NCBI RefSeq assembly: GCF_014323605.1
Contig: NZ_SCMB01000001.1
Coordinates: 496,001-560,000 of the forward strand
Reading direction: 5' to 3'
From: Lactobacillus kimbladii
GTDB lineage: Bacteria > Bacillota > Bacilli > Lactobacillales > Lactobacillaceae
DNA: 64,000 bases
Both the position numbers and the translations under genes were made by a program. The notes under the pieces were generated by a model. It had not been told where the DNA came from. It searched no databases and saw only the letters and a list, made by a program, of their open reading frames with translations. Shown piece by piece: positions 1-8,299 of this stretch. Within the stretch, counting starts at the first letter, position 1. Each line of letters starts with the position of its first letter.

Positions 1-2
1 AT

Positions 3-761
3 CCCAAGTATCAGATACTCGATGTTTATTTACCAAAGAATAGAACCCATGCTAAATTACCGGTAATCGTAAATATTCACGGTGGCGGCTGGATATATGG
101 CACCAAAGAAACCTATCAGTTTTATTGCTTGGCTCTGGCTAAAGAAGGATTTGCCGTAGTTAACGCCAATTATCGTTTAGCACCAGATGTGGTCTATCCC
201 GGAGAACTGGATGATATCAACCGCGTGTTTCACTGGGTAGCCCAAGAGGAAAATGCGACAAAATATCAATTCGATCTAAATAACGTCTTTATTGTTGGAG
301 ACAGTGCCGGCGGCCAAATGGGAGAACAAATTTTAGCAGCTTACACTAACAATGAATACCGCAAGTATTTTGGTTATTCAGTACCCCGTTTAACAATTAA
401 AGCTGCCGCTTTAAATTGTGGTGCCTACTTCCTAACCGAAATCCCCTCATATACTGGGGCACCCGAAGCCTATTTCAGACCTGATATTCGTTCAAATAAG
501 CATGAAGAATTAAACGCCGAACAATTTTTGACCCAAGCACTGCCACCGCTTTTCTTAATGACATGCACTGATGATTTCTTACGTGATAACGCCTATATGC
601 TTTCAGGCTATCTGAAAGCCAAAAATATTTACCATGAACTTCATTTCTATGGTGATAAGAAGCATCCACGAGGTCATGTTTTTCATGTTAATCAAAAAGA
701 TGAATTGGCCAAGAAATGTAATGAAGATGAGCTAAACTTCTTCCGTAAATACATTAATTAA
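3..761 (+). CDS. alpha/beta hydrolase (HSL/esterase-lipase type), 5'-truncated by window edge
   Basis: The frame is open from base 3 and has no start inside the window, so the gene begins to the left. The visible protein has the HGGGW oxyanion-hole motif (bases 79-93), the nucleophile elbow GDSAGGQ, an Asp in TCTDDF and a His in HPRGHVFH, which together make a complete Ser-Asp-His triad. This is the hormone-sensitive-lipase/acetyl-esterase layout of the alpha/beta hydrolase fold. No signal peptide can be judged. Such cytosolic enzymes usually hydrolyse short acyl esters; the substrate here is unknown. A TTG at 129 is an internal codon, not the start, because HGGGW lies upstream of it. A terminator follows directly. 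Confidence 0.9.
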   Translation, partial: PKYQILDVYLPKNRTHAKLPVIVNIHGGGWIYGTKETYQFYCLALAKEGFAVVNANYRLAPDVVYPGELDDINRVFHWVAQEENATKYQFDLNNVFIVGDSAGGQMGEQILAAYTNNEYRKYFGYSVPRLTIKAAALNCGAYFLTEIPSYTGAPEAYFRPDIRSNKHEELNAEQFLTQALPPLFLMTCTDDFLRDNAYMLSGYLKAKNIYHELHFYGDKKHPRGHVFHVNQKDELAKKCNEDELNFFRKYIN

Positions 762-766
762 CAGTG

Positions 767-804
767 AAAAAAAGCCGAACTAGTATTGTCTAGTCCGGTT
801 TTTT
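767..804 (+). terminator. Rho-independent terminator after the hydrolase
   Basis: An A-run leads into an arm that pairs with CTAGTCCGG followed by six T. The stem has about 15 pairs with two mismatched or wobble positions. It ends the + strand hydrolase and can also serve the minus-strand permease converging on it. Confidence 0.8.
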
Positions 805-818
805 GTAAATTTTTAGAG

Positions 819-2222
819 CTACTGCTGGCTGCTTCTTTCTTTTCTGGAAAACCAAAACATAAACAGCGGCAAAATTATGAAGCCAAAGATCATCATGAAA
901 ATTGCATACCAGTTAACGCCTACGACTTTGCCATTTTCAATAATACCAAATTGCGCTTGCCAATTATATTTGACTAGCAAAAAGATTACCAAAACAATTG
1001 ACAATATTGGTACAAATATATCAGTTAATGCACTTTTAGGAGCCGGCAATATTGGCTGCTTATTTTTACCATAATAAAAGCAGATTACTGCCAGAGGAAC
1101 AATGATGAATCCTAAAAATCTGACCATAGCACTCAACGTAATTAAGTTAGTCATGTTATATTGAAAAGCTAAGGGTACTAAAATTGCTAGTGCTTCAGAA
1201 ATAAAGAAAGTTTTAATGGGAAAGTTATTTTTAGTCCTTTCTGTTAAAGTAGCCGGCAGTTGATGTTCACGGGCCATTGCCTCCAAAATGCGCGGTGCAT
1301 TAAAACTAGAGGCAACATTTATTCCCAGCATCGAAATAAGCGCTCCAACTAAAATTACATCCCGCAATATATCATTTTTAAAAATCGCACTGATTGCCAC
1401 CACTTGTTTAGTCGTCATCAATGCCTTAGGATCCAAAACCATCGCTACTGCCACTACCCCAATATAAATAGCGGCAATAACCAAAATTGCCAGTGGAATA
1501 GCCTTAGGTAAATTCTTTTCTGGTTCCTGCATATCTTCGGAGCCAGATGCAACAGATTCAAAGCCGGTAAAAGCATAAAATGCAGAAACAACAGCCATAA
1601 CAAGACCGGTAGTAGTTAAAGCCGGTACTATTTTATGCCCATTTTGCGTTATTTGGTCAACGGATGACAGGCTATGGCTGGCTCCAGTGGTAATAAGTAA
1701 AACAACTCCAGCTACAATAATCAAAATTAATGCAGCTAATTTACCAGCTGTAGCCATGTTCATTACAAGCTTCACAAACTTTTGCCCAAATAAGTTAATT
1801 ACAGTTACTGCAACCATTAATATAATAAAACCAATGGTGACATTTAAAAATTTGTCAGGATTGCCACCAAAAATAGAAATAGTCGATTTGATTACACCGA
1901 CAGCCATTACTCCCCAAGCAACACTGGCTGAAAAATAGCGCAAGATACCGACGTAAAAGCCAACATTGTCACCAAAGGCTGCCTTAGAATAAGCATAAGA
2001 AGCGCCAGACTTAGTTACGTATTTGGCTGCTGCTGAAAATGAAATTGCTAAAATTGCAGCAAAAATTGCAGCGATGAAATAGACAATTAATGCTTTGCTC
2101 CCTGCCTGGCTAACCACGCTCCCGGGAGTTAAAAAAATACCCGAGCCAATAATCGAATTAATTGCTAAAAAGACAATTGACCAGAAACCTAGTTTATCCC
2201 CAGCATTTTTATTTTGAGTCAT
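819..2222 (-). CDS. APC-family amino acid permease
   Basis: 467 aa integral membrane protein with about 12 hydrophobic segments. The N-terminal IIGSGIF motif at residues 24-30 is the hallmark of the amino acid-polyamine-organocation superfamily (TM1 unwound substrate site). It probably imports or exchanges an amino acid across the cytoplasmic membrane; the substrate cannot be read from sequence. It starts 9 bases after the stop of the gamma-glutamyl hydrolase gene, with an AAGGAG ribosome site in that gap, so the two form an operon. The pairing suggests uptake or exchange of a gamma-glutamyl compound or its product, which is an inference. Length is normal for the family. Confidence 0.88.
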   Translation of the reverse strand: MTQNKNAGDKLGFWSIVFLAINSIIGSGIFLTPGSVVSQAGSKALIVYFIAAIFAAILAISFSAAAKYVTKSGASYAYSKAAFGDNVGFYVGILRYFSASVAWGVMAVGVIKSTISIFGGNPDKFLNVTIGFIILMVAVTVINLFGQKFVKLVMNMATAGKLAALILIIVAGVVLLITTGASHSLSSVDQITQNGHKIVPALTTTGLVMAVVSAFYAFTGFESVASGSEDMQEPEKNLPKAIPLAILVIAAIYIGVVAVAMVLDPKALMTTKQVVAISAIFKNDILRDVILVGALISMLGINVASSFNAPRILEAMAREHQLPATLTERTKNNFPIKTFFISEALAILVPLAFQYNMTNLITLSAMVRFLGFIIVPLAVICFYYGKNKQPILPAPKSALTDIFVPILSIVLVIFLLVKYNWQAQFGIIENGKVVGVNWYAIFMMIFGFIILPLFMFWFSRKERSSQQ

Positions 2223-2231
2223 TATTACTCC

Positions 2232-2960
2232 TTACTTGGCTTTTTTAACCACAAATTTAAATAAATTATTCATATACTTAGTATTAGGATTGTTATGTAG
2301 CATTTCGGGGTGCCATTGAATCGCCAAAACAGTACCCTGTTTATTTTCAAGTCCTTCCGGGACACCATCGCTTGCATCCGCAACTTCAAGCAAATCCGGG
2401 GCGACCTTTTTAATTAATTGGTGGTGAAAAGAATTAACCATGCATTCAGTTTTGCCTAAAGTCTTAGCTAATAAGCTGTTTTTCTTAATTGTTACTTTGT
2501 GAGTAGGCAAATCAGGTGTATGACCTTGTTCGTGTTTTAGAGTTTGCTCTGAGCGATAACTAATATCTTGGTAAAGACTGCCACCATGTGCTACATTAAT
2601 GATTTGTGCTCCGCGGCAAACTCCCAGAACAGGTTTATTAGCTTCTTCAGCAATTTTTAATAAAAGCATATCAAAGTGATCTCTCTGGGGCCAAATAGGA
2701 CCAATCTTAGGCATCAATTCTTCACCATATAAGTGAGGATCAACATCATGTCCACCGGATAAAATCAATCCTTGAACATGAGCCATCTGGCTTTTAATAA
2801 CTTCATTATCTTCAGTAAAAGGAATTATAAAGGGAATTCCGCCATTTTTAACAACAGAATCCACATAGTCCTCATTAACATAACTACGTCTGTATCCTGG
2901 AAACATTCCAGCAGAATCAATCATTTCAGATCCTGCTATGCCAATAATTGGTTTTGTCAT
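2232..2960 (-). CDS. class I glutamine amidotransferase-like gamma-glutamyl hydrolase (peptidase C26, PuuD-like)
   Basis: 242 aa. The nucleophile is Cys115 in GVCRGAQIIN and the His/Glu pair is His217/Glu219 in QWHPE. This is the complete Cys-His-Glu triad of the C26 family, which includes gamma-glutamyl-gamma-aminobutyrate hydrolase PuuD. The family cleaves gamma-glutamyl amide bonds in the cytosol. The start is supported by AAGGAG upstream. It is followed at once by an APC permease, so a role in using an imported gamma-glutamylated amine or amino acid is plausible. A true puu (putrescine) pathway is not visible here, so the exact substrate is open. Confidence 0.85.
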   Translation of the reverse strand: MTKPIIGIAGSEMIDSAGMFPGYRRSYVNEDYVDSVVKNGGIPFIIPFTEDNEVIKSQMAHVQGLILSGGHDVDPHLYGEELMPKIGPIWPQRDHFDMLLLKIAEEANKPVLGVCRGAQIINVAHGGSLYQDISYRSEQTLKHEQGHTPDLPTHKVTIKKNSLLAKTLGKTECMVNSFHHQLIKKVAPDLLEVADASDGVPEGLENKQGTVLAIQWHPEMLHNNPNTKYMNNLFKFVVKKAK

Positions 2961-3424
2961 TTTTTCTCCTTAATTAAACTTATACTACTAGTTATTAACA
3001 TTATAATAGTTATTAGCAATTTACGTGTGCCATTTGTTTTTATCAAAAAATATAGCAATAGTTCGCAGTCTTGAGTGTAAAAAACTAAATTTATTTTCTT
3101 TTCCTTTGGCACTAACCTCAATTGCAGCCAATCTAAGAAGTACATTACTCCTTTCGCTAATCCCACTGAACCTCTATCTCTATAATCATTATCAGCTTTC
3201 TACTTTAAATTTTTCAAAGTTTCATTTCCATTATTTTTAATTAATTTTGTTAACAAGATTTGTAATTCCAGCACCTCCACTTCCTGTTCTAAAACAGACA
3301 CATATCTGTAACAGTCGAGTTTTAATTGACTTTTTGGTAATCAACTTTATTTTTTAATCATACTGGCCAGAATAGTAATGCTTCTGCTTCCTTAATTAAT
3401 AAAACTTGGTTCTCTTTAGAGACT
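2961..3424. other. 464-bp gene-poor gap
   Basis: No convincing gene. On the minus strand a start-less open frame of about 46 codons ends with a TAG at 3200-3202. It encodes a Glu/Leu-rich heptad-like stretch (VLEQEVEVLELQ) that could be a coiled-coil remnant. No clear terminator follows the ABC-F gene. Confidence 0.4.
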
Positions 3425-4975
3425 TTATTTATTTTTGAGATTATTTATTTCCCGGGAAATATTTTCTATCTCTTTAAATGAAGCATTGGGGTCGGCAATT
3501 AGTTTATCTAATTTAAATTGAAGCAAATTAATCCGATTATCAATATTGGTATTCTTATGACTCGAAAAATCAGTGGTTTTAATTAATTTATGATTTTTTA
3601 TTTCCCAGGTTGCAAAATTCAAATTTTTCAGCAAGTTCTGATCATGAGATACCAGGATAATAGCAAATGGATAATTTTTTAAGAACTCTTCAAGAGCATT
3701 AATAGCTGAAATATCTAAAAAATTATCTGGCTCATCAAGTATCAGTAAGTTGTGTTCACCTAATAACACCTTTGCCAATTTATAACAAACTAGCTGGCCT
3801 CCACTTAAATCACAGACTTGGTTATTCAAAAATCTTCTTAAACGTAAATCACCTAGAAGTTGCATGGTAGTTGTTTTATCAAAAACACTGATCTTAGAAA
3901 TTGTTTCTATCAATGTCTCCCTTACCGCAGCTTCTTGAGCAATATTCTGTTTAACATAACCGATTTTTAATTGCGGATTAAACCAAGCGTTAAGTTTTTG
4001 ATGAAATAATTTTGCTAAAAAAACTGATTTTCCGACACCATTTTTGCCAGTTAATGCAATTTTTTCTCTTCCTTTTATTTGCAATTCTTTTGTTATACTA
4101 AACAATTTGTTTCCGTGTAAGACAACATCTTGAATGCCTAATCTGACCAAACTACTTTTTTGTGATAGATCTAAGTTTGTTGTTTTAACGTTACTAAATG
4201 TAATTGGATGATGGACTTGTGGTTTTTCCAGCGCAACTTCCTCGCTTGTTATACGTTTTTTTAATTGAGTACTAATTCGGCTAAGCCTTTTCTCAATCTT
4301 GCCGCTGTCTTTTATTTTCCAATCCGACCAAGACATATCTTTCTTTTTCTTGGTAGCATTTTGAGACTTTATTTCAGCCTGCCTTTGATCTTTCTTTAGT
4401 TTTTTAATTTTAGTTAGTTTTTCATGGTATTCTATCTTTTTTCTTTTTTCTTCAGCTATGAGAAATTGACAATATTCACTATATGAACCATTAAATTCAT
4501 GAACTTGATGATCTTTAATGTGCCAAATAACATTAACAAGTTTCTGTAAAAAAGACTGATCATGACTAATTATCAAAATTGGTTGTTTTAAACTACTTAA
4601 GGCTTTAATTAGCCATCTTTGTTGCTCAATATCTAAATTAGAAGTTGGTTCATCCAGAATTAGCAAAGAATCTTTGGCTTGACCCAATCTGATTATTGCC
4701 TGAGTAATGGCTTCTTTTTCTTTTTCCCCACCACTTTGCTCATCGTTATTTAAAAGCTGTGGTACCAAAACAATACGACAATGGCGCAGTATTTGTCCTG
4801 TTACTCTGAAAGTTGTGGGCATTTGGGCAATAGTATTAATCAATGTGGTTTTACCTACACCATTATCCCCGATTAAACCAATTATTTGATTGTCCTGAAT
4901 ATTCAAATGTGGAGCATAAAATAAAGATTCGTCACGATTTTCAACGTTGAGGTTAGTTATTCTAATATATTCCAT
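3425..4975 (-). CDS. ABC-F family ATPase (antibiotic-resistance-type ribosome protection candidate)
   Basis: 516 aa, soluble, with two ABC domains and no membrane segment. Domain 1 has Walker A GDNGVGKT near residue 36, a degenerate signature (QSGGEKEKE) and Walker B LLILDEPTSNLD. A Lys/Glu-rich linker of about 100 residues follows, then domain 2 with GKNGVGKS, LSGGQ and LLILDEPDNFLD. This is the ABC-F layout. Members bind the ribosomal E site and either act in translation or dislodge PLSA, macrolide or phenicol-type drugs (Msr/Vga/Lsa-like). The length and the attenuator-type leader at 4996-5207 favour the resistance class, but the drug spectrum cannot be told. A perfect Noc-like palindrome lies inside its 3' end. 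Confidence 0.85.
   Translation of the reverse strand: MEYIRITNLNVENRDESLFYAPHLNIQDNQIIGLIGDNGVGKTTLINTIAQMPTTFRVTGQILRHCRIVLVPQLLNNDEQSGGEKEKEAITQAIIRLGQAKDSLLILDEPTSNLDIEQQRWLIKALSSLKQPILIISHDQSFLQKLVNVIWHIKDHQVHEFNGSYSEYCQFLIAEEKRKKIEYHEKLTKIKKLKKDQRQAEIKSQNATKKKKDMSWSDWKIKDSGKIEKRLSRISTQLKKRITSEEVALEKPQVHHPITFSNVKTTNLDLSQKSSLVRLGIQDVVLHGNKLFSITKELQIKGREKIALTGKNGVGKSVFLAKLFHQKLNAWFNPQLKIGYVKQNIAQEAAVRETLIETISKISVFDKTTTMQLLGDLRLRRFLNNQVCDLSGGQLVCYKLAKVLLGEHNLLILDEPDNFLDISAINALEEFLKNYPFAIILVSHDQNLLKNLNFATWEIKNHKLIKTTDFSSHKNTNIDNRINLLQFKLDKLIADPNASFKEIENISREINNLKNK
3446..3461. other. perfect Noc-binding-site-like palindrome
   Basis: TATTTCCCGGGAAATA, a perfect 16-bp palindrome containing the ATTTCCCGGGAAAT core described for B. 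subtilis Noc. It sits inside the ABC-F coding region. Confidence 0.6.
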
Positions 4976-4995
4976 ACTAGCACCTGCTTTTTGCT

Positions 4996-5044
4996 AAAGA
5001 AAAAGCACTGATAACCAAATTGCCCATAATTTGATTAGCAGTGC
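4996..5044 (-). terminator. leader terminator (attenuator) upstream of the ABC-F gene
   Basis: On the minus strand the 17-nt arm GCACTGCTAATCAAATT pairs with AATTTGGTTATCAGTGC across a 6-nt loop (one mismatch, one G.U) and is followed by TTTTTCTTT. It lies 20-70 nt upstream of the ABC-F start codon, so transcription would stop before the gene unless the hairpin is prevented. Confidence 0.85.
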
Positions 5045-5128
5045 ACAAAAAGCGGTGAAATTAAAGCGCCACCTTAATAGAGAACAATACTAATTTCTGA
5101 TTATCGGCAAAAATGCATGATAAAAGCA

Positions 5129-5138
5129 TTGGTTATCA
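5129..5138 (-). promoter_or_regulatory. antiterminator segment
   Basis: The minus-strand segment TGATAACCAA is perfectly complementary (10 nt) to TTGGTTATCA in the 3' arm of the downstream terminator. Pairing would break the terminator. It lies in the loop of the longer uORF-region hairpin, so ribosome position can decide which structure forms. Confidence 0.65.
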
Positions 5139-5168
5139 AACTTTTTTGCTTACTAATAAAACCAGAAA

Positions 5169-5180
5169 TTAATTCTCCAT
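5169..5180 (-). CDS. 3-codon upstream ORF (Met-Glu-Asn) in the ABC-F leader
   Basis: The leader holds ATG GAG AAT TAA, preceded 10 nt upstream by AGAGGT (5191-5196). The uORF overlaps the 5' arm (TAATTTCTG) of a helix with a downstream CAGAAATTA, and GAGAA can also pair with TTCTC. A ribosome stalled on the uORF by a drug would free the antiterminator. Similar 3-4 codon uORFs are known before Listeria lmo0919 and enterococcal lsa(A). Translation of this one is an inference. Confidence 0.55.
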   Translation of the reverse strand: MEN

Positions 5181-5213
5181 TTTGGCAATGACCTCTTTCT
5201 CTAAATTATTTTA

Positions 5214-5241
5214 ACTATATCATATTTTTTTCATTTTGCAA
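5214..5241 (-). promoter_or_regulatory. promoter of the ABC-F transcript
   Basis: Minus strand: TTGCAA (-35, 5236-5241), 16-bp spacer, TATAGT (-10, 5214-5219). The predicted start near 5207 leaves about 27 nt before the uORF ATG. Confidence 0.6.
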
Positions 5242-5249
5242 CATCCCAA

Positions 5250-5693
5250 TTATTCAACTTTTTCAAAAATTTCACATACCATTGGTGCCTGCGGATAAAA
5301 TTTTTGACCATTGGCTTTAAATTCTTCTTCAAAGAATTGATCATGAACTTTGCGCCAGTACTGATAACTGCGGTCTCCCTCACCTTCATGATAAGCATGT
5401 TCTGCGGAAATTTGATTATAAGGAATAATTTCTACCACTTTATCTTGGACAACACAGACAGGTTTGCCTTGACCATCGAGAATTATGTTCCAATCGCCAA
5501 CTTTAGTCATATCTTCATCGCCTGGTATATATTCTGAAGTTGTAGCAGTTTTTATGCCTCTCCTAACTAACTCAGCCAATTCATCTGCATCTTTTTCATT
5601 AGAACCAAAAGCCCAAGCTTCAACTTTAGTGCCTGCAGGCAAATTATGCTTAAGGCAAAAATCCTGCCAAAATAGTTTTACTTTTTCGTCCAT
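5250..5693 (-). CDS. ASCH domain protein
   Basis: 147 aa from the ATG at 5693, a small soluble protein. The region FGSNEKDADELAELVRRGIK, followed by TATTSEY and the closing YWRKVHDQFF motif, matches the ASCH (PUA-related, RNA-binding-like) family found widely in lactobacilli. Some ASCH proteins act as nucleases or N4-acetylcytidine amidohydrolases; the role here is unknown. The start at 5693 is preferred over an ATG at 5705 because it overlaps the cdd stop as TAATG, a translational-coupling junction. The linkage to cytidine deaminase suggests a link to modified nucleosides, which is an inference. Confidence 0.82.
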   Translation of the reverse strand: MDEKVKLFWQDFCLKHNLPAGTKVEAWAFGSNEKDADELAELVRRGIKTATTSEYIPGDEDMTKVGDWNIILDGQGKPVCVVQDKVVEIIPYNQISAEHAYHEGEGDRSYQYWRKVHDQFFEEEFKANGQKFYPQAPMVCEIFEKVE

Positions 5694-6085
5694 TATAACC
5701 ACCATTCTGGAGTCAGTTCACCCATCGTAGCGACCTTCCCACTTTCATAATCCAGCATCACTTCAACATGTTGATAATCTTTTTCCATGAGCTGAACAAT
5801 AAACTCACGACAGGCTCCACATGGAGCACCATTTTTACCATCTGCCATTAAAGCTAAAATCCGGCTAATTTTGGTTTCACCATTGGTAATCATATTAAAA
5901 AGAGCATTGCGTTCCGCACAAACGCCTAATCCACACGCTGTGTCAACGCAAACTCCTGTATAAATTTTTCCCGATTCAGCTAAAACAGCAGCAGCGACAC
6001 CACCGGCTTCCATATGAGATCCAATTGCGGTGAAACCTTGTACTTTCTTAGCTGCTTCAGACATTTTTTGCCATTCTTCATCCAT
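5693..6085 (-). CDS. cdd: cytidine deaminase family protein
   Basis: 130 aa. It carries the zinc and catalytic motifs CAE (in VCAERNALF) and PCGAC (in APCGACREF) of the tetrameric cytidine deaminases. These hydrolyse cytidine or deoxycytidine to uridine or deoxyuridine in pyrimidine salvage. The length matches the short bacterial T-CDA class. The N-terminal region is somewhat atypical, so a blasticidin-deaminase-like relative cannot be excluded. It is coupled by a 1-base overlap to the downstream ASCH gene. Confidence 0.85.
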   Translation of the reverse strand: MDEEWQKMSEAAKKVQGFTAIGSHMEAGGVAAAVLAESGKIYTGVCVDTACGLGVCAERNALFNMITNGETKISRILALMADGKNGAPCGACREFIVQLMEKDYQHVEVMLDYESGKVATMGELTPEWWL

Positions 6086-6128
6086 ATTTTTCCTTCATTT
6101 CTTTCATAAACCAGCTATAAAATTTAGC

Positions 6129-6614
6129 TCAAATTTTCTTTGACATGATATCAAATTTATAGCTGCCACCATTTGAATGTACCATTTCAGTATTTCTTTT
6201 GACATAACCAGCTCTTTGGTAGACCTTAATTGCACGCAAATTAAAGTCAGCAACGGATAAAACAATTACTTGATAGTCATAGTTATCTTTGACAAAATTT
6301 TCAATGACAGTTATAAATTCACTGCCTAGCCCATGACCAGTCAATTTGGGAGCCAATCCTAATCCTATTTCAACTTGCTCTTCTCTTTGGTCATTTTGAT
6401 CAAGACAAAAGAAAGCAACTAAGTTGTCATCATTATCCAAAACCTGAAAGTAGTTATTTTTACGCATTTTGGGAGAAATTATTTCATCATAATCTTCTTG
6501 ATCATTTTTCATATCGTAAAAAGAGTATTGTCCGTCGTAATGCCACTCATCCGCAATAATCCTGGCATTTTTTTGCGACAGTAGTGCTATTTTTCGAAAA
6601 ATACTTTTATTCAT
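6129..6614 (-). CDS. GNAT-family N-acetyltransferase
   Basis: 161 aa. The middle holds the acetyl-CoA binding region (LAPKLTGHGLGSEF, the Q/RxxGxG/A-type loop). It ends with the usual NLRAIKVYQRAGY motif seen in RimJ/RimL-like GNATs. It is likely cytosolic and transfers acetyl from acetyl-CoA to an amine; the substrate is unknown. It lies 44 bp upstream of cdd on the same strand and may be co-transcribed with it. Confidence 0.85.
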   Translation of the reverse strand: MNKSIFRKIALLSQKNARIIADEWHYDGQYSFYDMKNDQEDYDEIISPKMRKNNYFQVLDNDDNLVAFFCLDQNDQREEQVEIGLGLAPKLTGHGLGSEFITVIENFVKDNYDYQVIVLSVADFNLRAIKVYQRAGYVKRNTEMVHSNGGSYKFDIMSKKI

Positions 6615-6703
6615 TTCTTCACCCCTATTCTTTGGATATTAAATACTAATTAATTATTTAATATACTGAAGCCCTATCAAAAAAGCAAATTTTGCATAAA
6701 AAA

Positions 6704-6735
6704 TCCGCTTTTGCTTACACGGAAGCAAAAACGGA
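6704..6735 (-). terminator. terminator after the SDR gene
   Basis: TCCGCTTTTGCTT pairs with AAGCAAAAACGGA. In the minus direction it is followed by a T-run. It separates the SDR gene from the GNAT gene downstream. Confidence 0.8.
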
Positions 6736-6758
6736 AATTAAATTTTATTTATTATTCC

Positions 6759-7646
6759 TTAATTAATAGCTGGTCCACCTGTAGCACCATAGACTTGACC
6801 AGTGACATAACTTGCCAAGTTTGAAGCTAAGAAAATATAAACATGAGCTATTTCATCAGGTTGTCCTGCGCGTTTCAACAGTACTTGCTGACCAAATGTA
6901 GCAAGAGCATCGGTTGGCTGACCACCACAAACTTGCAGAGGTGTCCAAACAGGACCAGGTGCAACACTATTAACTCTAATTCCTTTAGGAGCAAGACTTT
7001 GAGCCAAATTAATAGAAAAGCTGACAATTGCTGCTTTTGTAGCAGCATAATCAAGCAATATTGGTGATGGACTGAATCCTTCTAAAGAAGTCGAGGTCAA
7101 AATTATACTGCCTGGTTTCATATGCGGTACAGCCGCTTTAGCCATTTCAAACATTGAGATGATATTAACTTCAAAGGTATCGTGAACTTGATCCATTGAT
7201 AAATTCTCTATGCCATCAACATTTTGTTGGATAGCTGCGTTCATTACCAATAATTCTAAGCTGCCCAATTCTTTGACAGCTTTTTCAACAACTTTTGTTG
7301 CTTCGCCACGTTTACGGAAATCAGCTGGCAGCAAAACTGCTTTACGTCCAGCCTTTTTAATCAATTCAGCTGTATCTTTAGCATCAGATTCTTCTTCTGG
7401 CAGATACTGAATGGCGACATCGGCTCCTTCTTTAGCAAAGCCAATTGCTACAGAACGACCAATACCAGAATCACCTCCAGTGATAAGGGCATGACGACCT
7501 TTTAATAAGCCGTGGCCTTCATAGTCATTCATGTCTCCAGCAGGTACTGGATCCATTTTACTTTGCAGTCCAGGATATTCTTGTGATTGCTTAGGAAAAT
7601 CATCATGATGATAACGTTTTAACGGGTCTGATAATTTATTGTCCAT
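6759..7646 (-). CDS. SDR-family NAD(P)-dependent oxidoreductase (general-stress type)
   Basis: 295 aa. An N-terminal extension of about 45 residues (YHHDDFPKQSQEYPGLQSKM) precedes the Rossmann motif TGGDSGIG at residues 56-63. A catalytic YAATK and an SVAPGPVWTP segment follow. The extension plus TGGDSGIG is typical of the B. subtilis GsiB-era stress dehydrogenases such as YhdF/YhxC and GS39. It probably reduces or oxidises a carbonyl/alcohol with NAD(P)H in the cytosol; the substrate is unknown. It is transcribed divergently from the DUF805 gene and ends at a clear terminator. Confidence 0.88.
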   Translation of the reverse strand: MDNKLSDPLKRYHHDDFPKQSQEYPGLQSKMDPVPAGDMNDYEGHGLLKGRHALITGGDSGIGRSVAIGFAKEGADVAIQYLPEEESDAKDTAELIKKAGRKAVLLPADFRKRGEATKVVEKAVKELGSLELLVMNAAIQQNVDGIENLSMDQVHDTFEVNIISMFEMAKAAVPHMKPGSIILTSTSLEGFSPSPILLDYAATKAAIVSFSINLAQSLAPKGIRVNSVAPGPVWTPLQVCGGQPTDALATFGQQVLLKRAGQPDEIAHVYIFLASNLASYVTGQVYGATGGPAIN

Positions 7647-7806
7647 TTGTACTTTCTCCCTTCAATAAATTCAATTTCAAGATACCGCTTTTATAATAAT
7701 AAAACAAAAATATTGCCTATTAATGCACAAAAAAACATTATCTTTGCTCTATTACTTTCTTTGTTCTATGATGAATTTATGAGCTATAAACAGGAGGAAA
7801 AATTCA

Positions 7807-8172
7807 ATGCTTAAATCTTATAAAAAATTCTGGCAGAATATCTTTAATTTTTCTGGTACTGCTAATCGGTCTGAATATTGGTGGCCAGTAATTATTAACT
7901 GGGTATTAGCTTTTGTTTTAATGCATTTAGTTGAAGGTCTATTAGGCCATTCAATTAATGATATTTATAATTGGGGCGATTGGAGTATAAAGACTAGTTC
8001 TCTCATTATTTCCTTCGTTGTCTGGATTGCAATGCTATCTTTGCGTTTTCGCCGTTTGCATGATACCAATCGCTCTGGCTGGTGGGTTCTAATTATGATA
8101 GTACCAATCATTGGAGATATTTGGTTTATTATTCTAATGTTGCTGCCGTCAAAAGCAAATAATTATGATTAA
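7807..8172 (+). CDS. DUF805 family membrane protein
   Basis: 121 aa with about three to four hydrophobic segments. It opens with the family pattern FWQNIFNFSGTANRSEYWW and contains RFRRLHDTNRSGWW, both diagnostic of DUF805 (YhaH-like). The function is unknown; the family is an inner-membrane protein often found alone. The start has a strong AGGAGG 8 bases upstream. An intrinsic terminator follows at 8259-8282. Confidence 0.9.
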   Translation: MLKSYKKFWQNIFNFSGTANRSEYWWPVIINWVLAFVLMHLVEGLLGHSINDIYNWGDWSIKTSSLIISFVVWIAMLSLRFRRLHDTNRSGWWVLIMIVPIIGDIWFIILMLLPSKANNYD

Positions 8173-8258
8173 AATAATGTTAATCTTTTGTTTCAAATCT
8201 GCCCAAACTACTCTGTTTAAACTTAAATAATATAAATTATGTGTAATAATGTACCTTT

Positions 8259-8282
8259 AGTGCAGTTATTGCACTTTTTCTT
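8259..8282 (+). terminator. terminator after DUF805
   Basis: AGTGCA pairs with TGCACT and is followed by TTTTCTTTT. It overlaps the decayed 3' end of the merR pseudogene on the other strand. Confidence 0.65.
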
Positions 8283-8299
8283 TTCCAGCCAATATTTCC

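Noticed and set aside
5050-5075. T-box-like AAGGTGG in the ABC-F leader
   Set aside because: It lacks the following ACCGCG and no specifier stem was found. The uORF-terminator arrangement explains the leader better.
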